64,000 nt of DNA from assembly GCF_964020175.1 (NCBI RefSeq), contig NZ_OZ026541.1:1116001-1180000 (forward strand), in the 5' to 3' direction. Shown here piece after piece: positions 25,821 through 34,911 of the stretch; position 1 is the first letter of the stretch; each line of letters opens with the position of its first letter. The DNA is from Candidatus Mesenet endosymbiont of Phosphuga atrata. Its GTDB lineage: Bacteria; Pseudomonadota; Alphaproteobacteria; Rickettsiales; Anaplasmataceae. A model generated the notes under the pieces. The model ran no database searches and was not told where the DNA came from. It saw nothing but the letters and a program-made list of their open reading frames with translations. The position numbers were made by a program, and so were the translations under genes.

Positions 25821-27253
25821 TCAGAAGTATTATTCGTTTTGCAAATATACTGATAGTTCTAATACGCTATAATCTGCTCTTTTATTCATATACGAACAGA
25901 TCAATCCAAAACACAATTAAAGGTAATAAGATAAAGACCGCTCTGCAAAAACTTGGTCCAATTTTTATCAAATTTGGGCAATCACTCTCTGCACGAGTTG
26001 ATATCTTAGGTGAAGACATAACAAATAGCCTGCTATCTTTGTGTGACAAACTGCCACCTTTTTCTTATAAAAAAATTGTTCAAATTATTGAAAGTGAATT
26101 TAATTGTTCAATTGATAGTCTATTCTTAGATTTTTCCGAAAAACCAGTTGCAGCAGCGTCAATTGCGCAAGTTCATAAAGCTGTAACGAAAGATGGCAAG
26201 CTTGTAGCTGTGAAAGTTTTAAGACCCAACATTGAAAAAATATTCTCGCGTGATATAAAAATGCTAATGTGGCTTGCAAATTTGATCCAAAAAGTTAGCA
26301 AAAAATCACACCGCTTTAAACCTATGCAACTGGTGCAAACGTTTTCTGAAATCTGTCGTTTAGAGCTGGATTTACGTTTTGAAGCAGCAAATGCCTCAGA
26401 GCTTAAAGAAAATATGTGTAGTGATGAGGAAATTTATATTCCTAAAGTGGATTGGAGTAGAACCTCAAGACGTGTTTTAACTTTAGAGTGGATAGATGCA
26501 ACCCCAATATATGAAATTCACAAATTAAATAACTGCAAACAAGTTGCCGAAAATCTCATAACTTTGTTTTGCAATCAGGTATATAGAGACTGTTTTTTTC
26601 ATGCGGATATGCATCCTGGCAATTTAATGGTTACTGAAAATAACAAAATCGTCATGGTAGACTTTGGCATAATGGGAAGAATAGATCGTAGTACTTCAAT
26701 GTATGTTGCAGAAATCATCAAAGGTTTTGTCAAGCGAGATTACAGCCATGTCGCTAAAATCCATTTTCAAGCTGGCTATGTTTCAGAAAAGTATAGTAAT
26801 TTTATTACAGCTTGCAGAGCAATAGGAGAGCCCATTGTTGGCAGAGAAATAGAAAACATTTCATTCGCCAATTTACTCACACAACTATTTAAAATTACTG
26901 CTGACTTTAATATGGATATACAACTTGAGCTCTTATTACTGCAAAAAACTATGATTTTAGTGGAGGGTACATGTCGCAGGTTACATCCAAGTATTAATGT
27001 CTGGCAAGTGGTTCAGCTTTGGATAGAGAAACAAGAAAATCAAAGAAATAGATGCATTGAAAAAATGAAAGAATCTTGTTTGATAAAAACTATACAAGAA
27101 GTACCACAGCTTATGAAAAAATTAAATAGAATAGCTGATAACATAATTGAACAGCAGAATAGCTCACATGCAAGAAGTAGTAAAACTTATCTGTTTTTGC
27201 TGCTTATAATTATAGCTTTTATTATTTTGCGTCTGGGATTTTTTATATATTGA
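25817..27253 (+). CDS. ubiB: UbiB/AarF/ABC1-family atypical kinase, ubiquinone synthesis
   Basis: Membrane-linked ATPase-kinase-like protein needed for ubiquinone synthesis. The KxGQ motif is FIKFGQSLSARVDI, followed by AAASIAQVHKA (Ala-rich loop), VAVKVLRP, the EAANASEL block, FFHADMHPGNLMV (catalytic loop) and VMVDFGIMGRI. The C-terminus ends in a membrane helix (YLFLLLIIIAFIILRLG). It has 478 residues, slightly below E. coli UbiB. It overlaps znuC by 4 bp, an unusual partner. The start ATG at 25817 is the only reasonable one. Confidence 0.94.
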   Translation: MIRSIIRFANILIVLIRYNLLFYSYTNRSIQNTIKGNKIKTALQKLGPIFIKFGQSLSARVDILGEDITNSLLSLCDKLPPFSYKKIVQIIESEFNCSIDSLFLDFSEKPVAAASIAQVHKAVTKDGKLVAVKVLRPNIEKIFSRDIKMLMWLANLIQKVSKKSHRFKPMQLVQTFSEICRLELDLRFEAANASELKENMCSDEEIYIPKVDWSRTSRRVLTLEWIDATPIYEIHKLNNCKQVAENLITLFCNQVYRDCFFHADMHPGNLMVTENNKIVMVDFGIMGRIDRSTSMYVAEIIKGFVKRDYSHVAKIHFQAGYVSEKYSNFITACRAIGEPIVGREIENISFANLLTQLFKITADFNMDIQLELLLLQKTMILVEGTCRRLHPSINVWQVVQLWIEKQENQRNRCIEKMKESCLIKTIQEVPQLMKKLNRIADNIIEQQNSSHARSSKTYLFLLLIIIAFIILRLGFFIY

Positions 27254-27310
27254 AAAATAAGTAAATTTTTAATATAAAATTTAAGCTATGTTAAATTTAC
27301 ATTTGTCCAA

Positions 27311-28093
27311 TTGATTAAACCAAAGAAAAAATTAGGCCAAAACTTCATCTTATCAAGCGATATTACAGATAAAATAGCTGCGCTTGCTGGTGATTTAAGT
27401 GAGTTTAATGTAATTGAGGTCGGTCCTGGATTTGGCTCTCTTACAAGATCCATACTAGAATGCAACCCCAAGTACCTTTTATCTATAGAAAAAGATGAAT
27501 CATTAATTTCAAAGCATAACAGCTTAATTGAAAATTATGATGGTAAGTATCAGATTTTAAACGCTGATGCCCTGCATGTTAAAGAGCGGGAGTTAATAGA
27601 TAAACCAGTTAAGGTTATTGCCAATCTACCTTACAATGTTTCAGTGGTTTTGCTGCTTAAATGGTTAGAAGATATAAATTTCTTTACTAGTTTGACTTTA
27701 ATGTTTCAGAAAGAAGTAGCTGATCGTATTGTTGCCACTCCTAACTCCAAATCATACGGCAGGCTCTCAATACTTACTCAACTATTTTGTGATGTCAAAA
27801 AAGAATTTGATCTAAAACCCGAAGCATTTTTTCCCAAGCCAAAGGTAGATTCTTCTATTGTGACAATAACACCCCTTCCTGCCCCTAGATTCTCAGTTGA
27901 TATTTGCACTCTTAAAAAAGTAATGAATACTGTGTTTAGCAAAAGGCGAAAAATGCTCAGCAGTAGCTTAAAAGAAATATCTCATAATACAGATGCCCTC
28001 TTAAATGCAGCAGAAATCGAAGGCAGTAAGCGCCCAGAAGACCTAAGCATTGAGCAATTTTGTAGACTTGCAAATGCACTTTATAAGCAGTAA
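27311..28093 (+). CDS. ksgA: 16S rRNA dimethyladenosine transferase
   Basis: Dimethylates two adjacent adenines in helix 45 of 16S rRNA (A1518 and A1519 in E. coli) during 30S maturation. The start is a TTG at 27311, giving MIKPKKKLGQNFILSSDITD, where KKKLGQNF is the classic N-terminus. Methyltransferase motifs include VIEVGPGFGSLTRSIL, the acidic strand LLSIEKDESL, and NLPYNVSVVLLLKWL (NLPY catalytic). The C-terminal helical domain has NTVFSKRRKMLSSSL. It has 260 residues. It lies 57 nt after ubiB. Confidence 0.95.
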   Translation: MIKPKKKLGQNFILSSDITDKIAALAGDLSEFNVIEVGPGFGSLTRSILECNPKYLLSIEKDESLISKHNSLIENYDGKYQILNADALHVKERELIDKPVKVIANLPYNVSVVLLLKWLEDINFFTSLTLMFQKEVADRIVATPNSKSYGRLSILTQLFCDVKKEFDLKPEAFFPKPKVDSSIVTITPLPAPRFSVDICTLKKVMNTVFSKRRKMLSSSLKEISHNTDALLNAAEIEGSKRPEDLSIEQFCRLANALYKQ

Positions 28094-28094
28094 G

Positions 28095-28650
28095 TCACAT
28101 TGATCTACTATTGCCTTCGTGCTGTCCTGATACTCCTCTTTCTTGTGAGATTTGCTGTGCAAAGCTTTTTTTAGTGTTGTTGTTTATGTCAGATTCATGA
28201 TTTAGCTTTGTTTCATCTACTTTGGATGTTTTATGTTGGTCTATGAGCTTTTGCACGCTTGGAAGGGGTGGAATAACAAGCGTGTTAGTAGTAGACTTTG
28301 TTCTAGGGTATTGAGGAGAAGCGGATTGGTTATTATTTAACCTTATTTCAGGTGCATTATTAACAAGCTTTTGTACATTCTTAGTAAGAGAAATATTAGG
28401 TGCTTTTTTGTTCATATTTTTTTCAGTACTGGATTTAGCCTGATTGGCTGATTTTTCCTGTTCAGGTTGTTCTGATTTCTCTTCAAATTCCTTTATCATT
28501 TCATATTGAGCATTAAGTAGAAAATTGTCTTTTAATTTTTCTAATATTTCTTTGTGATCCATTCCTTCAATATTAATTCCAGCTTTTTCTAATCCCTTTT
28601 CAAACTAATCTTTTAAGAAGGTGTTTGCAAAGTATAGCCATTCCTTTAAA
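28095..28650 (-). pseudogene. Unknown low-complexity protein, 5' end lost
   Basis: The remaining ORF (28095-28562, 155 residues) begins MDHKEILEKLKDNF and is rich in Gln, Asn, Ser and Lys, with a recurring VQKLVN / VQKLIDQ unit, and no recognised domain. Upstream in the same frame the coding sequence continues (FEKGLEKAGINIEG), then a TAG, then SLKEWLYFANTFLKD, so a longer gene has been interrupted by a stop and then by IS sequence near 28690. It is convergent with ksgA, with the stops 1 nt apart. The surviving part may or may not be translated. Confidence 0.5.
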
Positions 28651-28694
28651 GATCCGAATGAGATAAGATAAAGATTTAGGACCGTACATTTAAG

Positions 28695-29130
28695 AAAAAA
28701 GGCAATTGGATGAAGGAGAAAGTAGGTTGGTCAGAGGTTTAAGATAGAACTTTGTATGAATGGCAGCAAAGACGCAAGGAAACATCAGTCAAAAAAACTT
28801 GGAACTGGAATCATAAAATGGTTGCTGAGTTTGCGAAGGTTCTATCGGAAATCTGGGGTAATATTAATTTTCGCACAATACATAGAGCATTAAAGAAAAT
28901 TGGATTTACACGCAAAAAAAGACCTATGGATATAAAGAAAGAGATGAAATTTAAAGAAATTATAGCAACCTAAAAGTCTGGTATTTTTAGATGAATCTGG
29001 CATCAATAATACAGAACTTAGTATCCGTTCAGGGGAGTGGCAAAGAAAGAAATAATTGACAGGATATATTAAAGTAGTAATAACACAAAATGTTGGTGGC
29101 AATGTGAGGCTAAATGTTGCAACTGTTAAT
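28695..29130 (+). pseudogene. IS630-family transposase fragment
   Basis: Reads TLYEWQQRRKETS, then NINFRTIHRALKKIGFTRKKR (the winged helix-turn-helix of IS630 transposases), and after a stop LVFLDESGINNTEL, the start of the DDE domain, with SGEWQRKK behind. Frameshifts and stops are frequent and the C-terminal catalytic part is missing. A dead fragment next to the broken gene at 28095-28650. Confidence 0.75.
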
Positions 29131-29134
29131 TAAT

Positions 29135-29421
29135 CTTTATGCAAAAGTTTAGAGCAAAAAATAGCAAAACTTGAGGAAAAATCTTAAAAATAGAGAATGC
29201 TGAGCTGAGATTGGTCTAAATTCAAATCAATACCAAGTTCTAAACAAAATAAAAGAAGATATATCAAGAGATAAACCAGAGAACAGTAGGAAGATAAGTT
29301 GGGCATAAAAGGTATTAAAATGAAAGCAGATGAGATAATGAAGATAGCAATAGATGTGAGTGTGGTGGAGAAATTGTAATATGTGAGAAGTGCATCAGAA
29401 TTCCAGAACTATGTAGTGGAA
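29135..29421 (+). pseudogene. IS66 transposase, N-terminal part (interrupted by an IS5-group element)
   Basis: Coiled-coil start LEQKIAKLEEK and ENAELR followed by a frameshifted Asn/Lys linker and then CRCGGEIVICEKCIRIPE, the zinc-finger region of IS66 transposases (TnpC). At 29422 the sequence jumps into an IS5-group element; the matching continuation (ending CGKRKSSKLPN) appears at 30979. The gene has several in-frame stops. Confidence 0.65.
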
Positions 29422-29422
29422 T

Positions 29423-30977
29423 AGACTTCTTGCATAACCTAAGGAAGCAGCTCAAAATTATAAAAAGAGGCAATAATATTGAACCGTAAACCGAAACGCC
29501 TTCATCTATTTTGTACCAGACACCACTTAATCTGACAGTGACGAATTAACTGACAGAAGAATTTAAATATACTATCAGAATCCTGATTTAATGTTTTTCT
29601 AAAAAGCAATATATCAAGAAAAGTTTGCATTGGCGTTTTATCATAGCAATATTTGTCTGATTGTCTCATTGTAAGAACGCAACCAACATCAATTTGTAGA
29701 TCTTCTAAAGAACTATATTTCTAAAGATGATTTGCATAGTTTTGTGAAGCATTGGTCTGTGGAGAGTTGGCTTTAGTTCTAGAATGATCGATATGCCTAA
29801 ATAAAGCTGATAATTTCACGCAATATTCTGTACCTCTATCAGTCAAAATGCGCAATATCAAAGAATGGCTATCATTTAGCAAGAGGTAATTGCTGTCTTA
29901 TCGACTTAGCAAACGAGCATAAGTATCGATTGCTGGTAAATTCGCCCATTATATTACCCACGTAATAAGTATCCTGAGAACCCAGATAACCTGTGTTTCA
30001 ATTTTATCATCTTTGTTCTTTCACTTTTTCTAAAGCTGTAATTCTGTTAGCCATCTTGCATGATTTTTGCTTCTAGTGCTTTAAGTCTTTTCTTAAAAGT
30101 CTCAACTATCCACCTTCAGATATTATTTTTTTCTCAGCTCATTTTTTATATGCTGGAAACTCTGTTGCGATATTAATCACGGCTCTTTCTATGTCTTCCG
30201 AAACTCTGTTTGCAAACTTTCTTACTTATCTCATCTCCATTTTCGTATAACTCCTTGAAGCGATAAAATTTGAATATCCCATACGCTTGTGACACATTTC
30301 CTAGTTGTTTTGCTAAAATCCTAGTTTTAGTATTTTTTTTGCATTGTATTCATTTCTCTTATTTTTTGTTATTTTTTTGTTCTAAGTGTCAGTTCAAGTT
30401 TTATTTAATACAAGTAGTTGATAACATGTAAATTTTCGATTCTTTAAAAATCCTAAAGTCATGTCGTTTACCGTGAGCAAAATACAATTTTCTTACTTTC
30501 TTTTGCTATAACTACTTGTGTCTTTATCGTATGTTTCTTTTTCTTTCCAGAATAAAATCTCTTCTGCTTTTTTTTGGTCTCTCTATGGGAGTTTCTGTTT
30601 CGTCTACTACCAGAATCTCATATGCACATCTGACTTTAATAGCTCTTTTTTTCCAGGTAATGCAAAATCTGGGTGCTCTATTATTCCACCCACTTTACTG
30701 TTTTATATCTCCCATAGTTTTGTGCAATATGGAAATATGTACGACGCAAATATTCTAGTACCATTAACAAACATGCATTGTTTATTTGGTTTTCCTCCTC
30801 TTGTCTTTTTCTTAGCCTCTTCCTCTATTAAAATTTCTATTATTTTTTCGAATGTTTTTCTTTTTACCCCTGTCAATCTTCGAATTCATCAAGTTTACTT
30901 ATTTGTTCGAATTTCATACCTTCACTAATGTTGCTTTTAATATATTCCTGCTTATTCCTAAGTTATGCAAGAAGTCT
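29423..30977 (-). mobile_element. IS5-group element interrupted by an IS481-like element
   Basis: The outer ends AGACTTCTTGCATAAC (29423) and GTTATGCAAGAAGTCT (ending 30977) are inverted repeats matching the ends of the element at 62688-63499, and both sides are bordered by TA. On the minus strand the part at 30400-30977 encodes transposase pieces such as FEKIIEILIEEEAKKK and PIERPKKKQKRF-like sequence. The right half is split off by the IS481-like element at 29533-30391. Dead. Confidence 0.75.
29533..30391 (-). mobile_element. IS481-like element, most complete copy, decayed
   Basis: An 859-bp element from TGACAGTGACGAATTAACTG to the terminal TGTCA. On the minus strand the N-terminal helix-turn-helix is readable: RILAKQLGNVSQAYGIFKFY, as in IS481/IS3-like transposases. 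Later parts are broken by frameshifts. It lies inside the IS5-group element. Further copies are at 12229-14527 and at the right end of the window. Confidence 0.7.
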
Positions 30978-30978
30978 A

Positions 30979-31782
30979 ATATCAATTGGAGTTGTAAGAA
31001 ATGTGGAAAAAGAAAAAGCAGCAAATTGCCTAACATCTGATACTTTTGGTCCTAGAGTTAAATTGCGGCATTGAGTGGAAAAGCGAGAAATTGCAAACAT
31101 CATGTTTGAATATAAGCGTTGGCAGTGTTTCAAATAGTGAATCGCATCAAAATGTCAAATGAACAAGTAGAGGAAGAAGTAAGCGAAATTCTGCATATTT
31201 AGTCACTACAATAAAGGTAAAATGGGATGGTGTTGGATGTTTGCCAGCAATAAGACAAAAATTAGCAGATACAAGAGGAATGAATTTTTTAAAGGTTTTC
31301 TGATTACAAGAACCTGCTGATAGATATGCAGTTTATAATTATTACAGTAATGAGAAAAGACAAATTTGTTGTTATTAAGGAATTTCGAAAGAACAGTTGG
31401 CATGATGAATTGGATGTTGTTTAAAGGATTGGGTTTTAACTATTAAAAAATGAAATTGATGTTTCAAAATTGAGCGAAAGAATTGCGAAACAGTATTGCT
31501 TGACAAAGATATCTTACATACTTGAAGCGAAAGGAGCTTCACGAGCGGTCAGGGGTATTATAAAATCCGAGCCAATGATGTGGACATTTTTAGATGATCC
31601 AGAAAATATTCCATTAACATGTTGAACGGCAGATACGACATTACGTTATCTACCGTAAGAATTTCTATTTTACACAATCAGAGCGAGGTAACAAGTTTCT
31701 TGAGCGAATAATTTCGTTGTACCTGACTTGGAGACAAAAGGGACTAAATCCTTTTTACAATCTTTTTGCTATTGTTTCTTAA
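30979..31782 (+). pseudogene. IS66 transposase, C-terminal part
   Basis: Starts with WSCKKCGKRKSSKLPNI (second half of the zinc finger), then SVGSVSNSESHQN (helix-turn-helix region), the DDE-region pieces KGKMGWCWMFASNKT and VIYRKNFYFTQSERGNKFLERIIS near the end, all with frameshifts. It is the continuation of the gene at 29135-29421, so the IS66 copy is the oldest layer of this nest. It overlaps the 3' end of the convergent methyltransferase by 14 bp. Confidence 0.7.
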
Positions 31783-32281
31783 ACCACTCCCTTGAACGGA
31801 TACCTAAAAACCCATCTACTGCAGGTTTGGGGGTTAGCTCTGGATTTTCTTTAAACTTATCCCATCCATAACCAGCCACGGCCATAATTCCATCAACTTT
31901 GAGCATCTCCCAAGATAATGCCATATCAAGCATATAGTCTTTTGCTAAGTGCGAACCACAAATATAGACAAAATCGAACTTTTGTAGCTTATTTTGTGAT
32001 ACCTCATATGCTAACTTTGGTAACATTTTTCTCGATTCTCCTCTAAGGGGAACAACTTTTTTATTTTTTATGTAGTCTCTTAAATTATAAGAAAATATAG
32101 CGAATAAATCTTTCTGTTCTTGTGGTGTGTAATATGATATCGGCCACTCCCACGTATCTATAACATAAGTCTTATTATTTTTTGAGTTACAGTAATTCTG
32201 AACAGTATACAGTGTTGATCTACCCTCAAGGGCACCAATCTCAAGGCATTGAGAATTCTCATTACCTTCAAAAAAAGCTTT
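31769..32281 (-). pseudogene. Class I SAM-dependent methyltransferase, N-terminus cut off by an IS
   Basis: A continuous frame of about 170 codons from the IS boundary at 32281 to the stop at 31769. It includes the SAM-binding start SQCLEIGALEGRSTLYTV, then TYVIDTWEWP, FDFVYICGSHLAKDYMLDMAL (an acidic post-strand region in which the usual Asp-Gly-Asp/His is altered to CGSH) and VDGIMAVAGYGW. It resembles methyltransferase family 24 or glycan-modifying methyltransferases. The upstream part, including the start, is missing beyond a 593-bp IS5-type element. The internal ATG at 32026 could give an 85-residue piece without the SAM site, so it is probably non-functional. Confidence 0.7.
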
Positions 32282-32282
32282 A

Positions 32283-32875
32283 GAGATTGTCCGGAAACTA
32301 GAATAAGGTATAATCTAAGAAATGAAAAAGTAGGTAAGAAATGAGAAAAAAGTATCCAACAGATCTAAGTGAAAGGGGGTGGGCACAAATAGAGAAGCAC
32401 TTCAGAGTATCATACAAGAAAGGAGGAAAAAATATAGTAAAAGATAGAGGGAATTTTCTATGTATTGCGTACAGGATGCCAATGGCGGGAATGATTTTCC
32501 GCTATGGTATATGAGCAGTTTAAGTAATGGAAGAAGTAGGGAATTTTTGAAAATATGAAATTACAAAATATAGTAGACGAAAAATAGGAAGAAATGAGCA
32601 ACCAAGCGCTTGTATAATAGACAGTCAATCTGTGAAAACTACAGAAAAAGAAGGTTATGATGGGAGTAAAAAAGTAAAGGGTAGGAAATAATTACAGACA
32701 CTCAGGGTTTTGTAATTGGTTGTTATGTTGGAGCTGCTAATGAAAATGACAGAAATGGAGTAAAGATAGCGTTAGGTAAATTGAGAAAAAAATATACTAA
32801 AGTTAAGAAAATGTGGGCTGATATGGGATATCAAGGAGGAAATATGCTTGAGTTTACTAGTTTCCGGACAATCTC
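32283..32875 (+). mobile_element. IS5-family (IS427-type) element, internally deleted
   Basis: The inverted ends GAGATTGTCCGGAAAC at 32283 and GTTTCCGGACAATCTC ending at 32875 are flanked by TA on both sides, the expected target duplication. The transposase pieces are MRKKYPTDLSERGWAQIEKH, then [20 protein letters not shown] (first DDE Asp), DTQGFVIGCYVGAANENDRNG and KMWADMGYQGG (second Asp). At 593 bp it is shorter than a full element, and the C-terminal Glu region is missing. It has cut the 5' end off the methyltransferase at 31769-32281. Confidence 0.88.
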
Positions 32876-33138
32876 TAATACCAATATAACTAATATTATA
32901 TATTCTAATGAACAAGTGACTGTCTAGTTAGAGATTCTAAAAAGCCTATTTGTTATTTGATCGTGCGCTATTTATCGATAAGAATATTAATCTTGTATAT
33001 AAATTAATAATATTAATTACAATCAGCTATGGTTGATGGTATGAAATGATGCTAGTAAAGCAAATTTTAAAACCCATAGTGTATTATATTAAAGTTAAGA
33101 CAAAGGTAAAGGTATCAAACCACCTACCTAATTACACA

Positions 33139-33498
33139 CCTAGGACAAGCTATAAGCCGGGTTCTGTTTTTGTGGCTATTCATCTATAATAAGTTTTACA
33201 ACTTATCTTTAGCGGCCTACCCGGGTAAATATGAGGAAAAACATAAAACTTACCCTTATTTAACCTTGCTCCTGGTGTTGGTTACTTCAGCCACTACATG
33301 TTGCCATGAGTGCGGTGTGCTCTTACCACCCCTTTTCACCCTTACCTAAATATAGGCGGTATTTTCTGTAGCCCTATAACTAGAGTTACCTCCGATGGAC
33401 ATTATCCATCACCATTTTTCCTTGGAGCCCGGACTTTCCTCTATTACTCAATCATTGCTGATAAATAACAGCAGCCACACACTTCCCCTAGGCCATTA
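33139..33498 (-). ncRNA. rnpB: RNase P RNA (class A)
   Basis: The catalytic RNA of RNase P, which matures tRNA 5' ends. On the minus strand the P4-region signature GAGGAAAGTCCGGGCTC is seen about 60 nt from the 5' end, and the 3' part contains GAACCCGGCTTATAGCTTGTCC, the complementary conserved block that pairs with it. Also present is GGTAAGAGCACACCGC and the TAACTCTAG region. The ends are estimated from the terminal pairing GGCCTAGG...CCTAGG. The length of about 360 nt is normal. Confidence 0.92.
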
Positions 33499-33596
33499 TA
33501 TTATAGAGATTTATAGAATAAAATCAACTTTATTTAAAAAATGTTTATATTGATATAATTTATATTTAAAAATATAATCTAAATTTAAATTTATTA

Positions 33597-34835
33597 ATAA
33601 ATACGCCTATACAATCTGTATTACTCTGTGGTGGTGTGGGAAGTAGGTTATGGCCCATCTCTCAACCACCTAAACAATTTTGTAAAGTATTTAGTGATAA
33701 CACTATGTTGCACAATACCTTGTCTAGACTTCACAAGAGTTATAATCCCCCAATAATTACAGCAAATATTACGTATGAATCTCTAATAATTAAGGAATTA
33801 GACTCTGTTTGTCTGCAAAAACCAACAGTAATATTAGAACCTGCCCAAATTGGAACGGCTGCATCTATATTGGTTGCTATAGCAGATTGTTGTGATGACA
33901 TTATTATTGTAGTGCTACCTACAGATCATTATATAGAGAATAAAGTAGATTTTCAAAAATGCTTAGAGCAAGCAATTACAATAGCAAAAAGTAATGATGC
34001 TGTAGTAATTATCGGCAAAAAACCCAATTATCCTAGTTCTGAGTTTGGTTATATCAAGGCTGTCTATAATGACATTATAAGTTGCTACAGCGTAAATGAA
34101 TTTATTGAAAAACCTTTAAATATTCCTTCTGAGGAATGTTTTTGGAACTTAGGTATTTTTATATTTAAAGCAAAGTATTATTTTAGCGAAATTGCAAAAC
34201 TTGCGCCCAATGTTTATAAAACATGTATAAAAAGTAGGCAAAACTCAACAACACAGAATAATCTAGTGTATTTAAAAGAAGAAGATTTTATGCAAATCCA
34301 TCCTGTTTCCTTTGATTATATGATAATGCAGAAGACAAAGAAAGCTTTAATGATAGAAGCTACTTTTGACTGGGTAGATGTTGGGACTTGGAATGGTATA
34401 TTGTCAATTGTAGAAAGACTAATTAAAAATCATTTTAGCAGTTCAGTGCTTTATTATATGAAAGATATAATATCAGATAATATTAAAATAAAAGAAAAAG
34501 TAGTAAAGCTATGGGGGTTTTATAGTGTAATTGCAAGCAGGGAAAAATTTTTAATAAAATATCTTTATATTAATCCTGCAAGTGCTACTTCAATGCAGCT
34601 ACATAGACATAGAGATGAGTACTATGTAATACTATCTGGCACTGCATGTATTACACTAAACGCTAAGATATACACTACAAATCAAAGTGCAGTAATTGAT
34701 GTTCCTAGGATGAGTATACATAGAATAGAAAATAAAAGTAATGACAATGCTCTACAAATTATAGAGATACAAATAGGCGACTATATCTCCGAAAATGATA
34801 TAATAAGACTATTTGACAACTATGGTAGAGTTTAA
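33597..34835 (+). CDS. Mannose-1-phosphate guanylyltransferase (ManC-like), no normal start codon
   Basis: Forms GDP-mannose from GTP and mannose-1-phosphate. The nucleotide-binding motif LLCGGVGSRLWPISQPPKQF begins before the first usable start (GTG at 33636 would begin inside it). In the same frame upstream there is no ATG, GTG or TTG, only ATA at 33597 or 33609 and ACG at 33603, so the annotated start at 33597 is a guess. Further motifs: VVLPTDHYIEN, the SEFGYIKA and EKP block, FWNLGIFIFKAKY, and a C-terminal cupin part with MQLHRHRDEYYVILSGTA. Length is about 410 residues. No GDP-mannose-using gene is nearby, but the broken methyltransferase is 1.3 kb away. Confidence 0.82.
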   Translation: MNTPIQSVLLCGGVGSRLWPISQPPKQFCKVFSDNTMLHNTLSRLHKSYNPPIITANITYESLIIKELDSVCLQKPTVILEPAQIGTAASILVAIADCCDDIIIVVLPTDHYIENKVDFQKCLEQAITIAKSNDAVVIIGKKPNYPSSEFGYIKAVYNDIISCYSVNEFIEKPLNIPSEECFWNLGIFIFKAKYYFSEIAKLAPNVYKTCIKSRQNSTTQNNLVYLKEEDFMQIHPVSFDYMIMQKTKKALMIEATFDWVDVGTWNGILSIVERLIKNHFSSSVLYYMKDIISDNIKIKEKVVKLWGFYSVIASREKFLIKYLYINPASATSMQLHRHRDEYYVILSGTACITLNAKIYTTNQSAVIDVPRMSIHRIENKSNDNALQIIEIQIGDYISENDIIRLFDNYGRV

Positions 34836-34868
34836 AACTCATACTTTTAAAAATAATTGCTTTTATGG

Positions 34869-34898
34869 TTAAGTTATCATATAATTAACTTAATTTTT
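34869..34898 (+). terminator. Putative rho-independent terminator after the ManC-like gene
   Basis: TTAAGTTA at 34869-34876 pairs with TAACTTAA at 34886-34893, followed by TTTTT. It lies 33 nt after the upstream stop and 14 nt before the next ATG. The stem is AT-only, hence modest confidence. Confidence 0.4.
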
Positions 34899-34911
34899 AA
34901 GAGAAATTAAC

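Noticed and set aside
27286-27471. Minus-strand frame at the start of ksgA
   Set aside because: Shadow of the ksgA reading frame.
30516-30928. Phe/Ser/Leu-rich plus-strand frames
   Set aside because: They are the complement of the minus-strand IS5-group transposase pseudogene.
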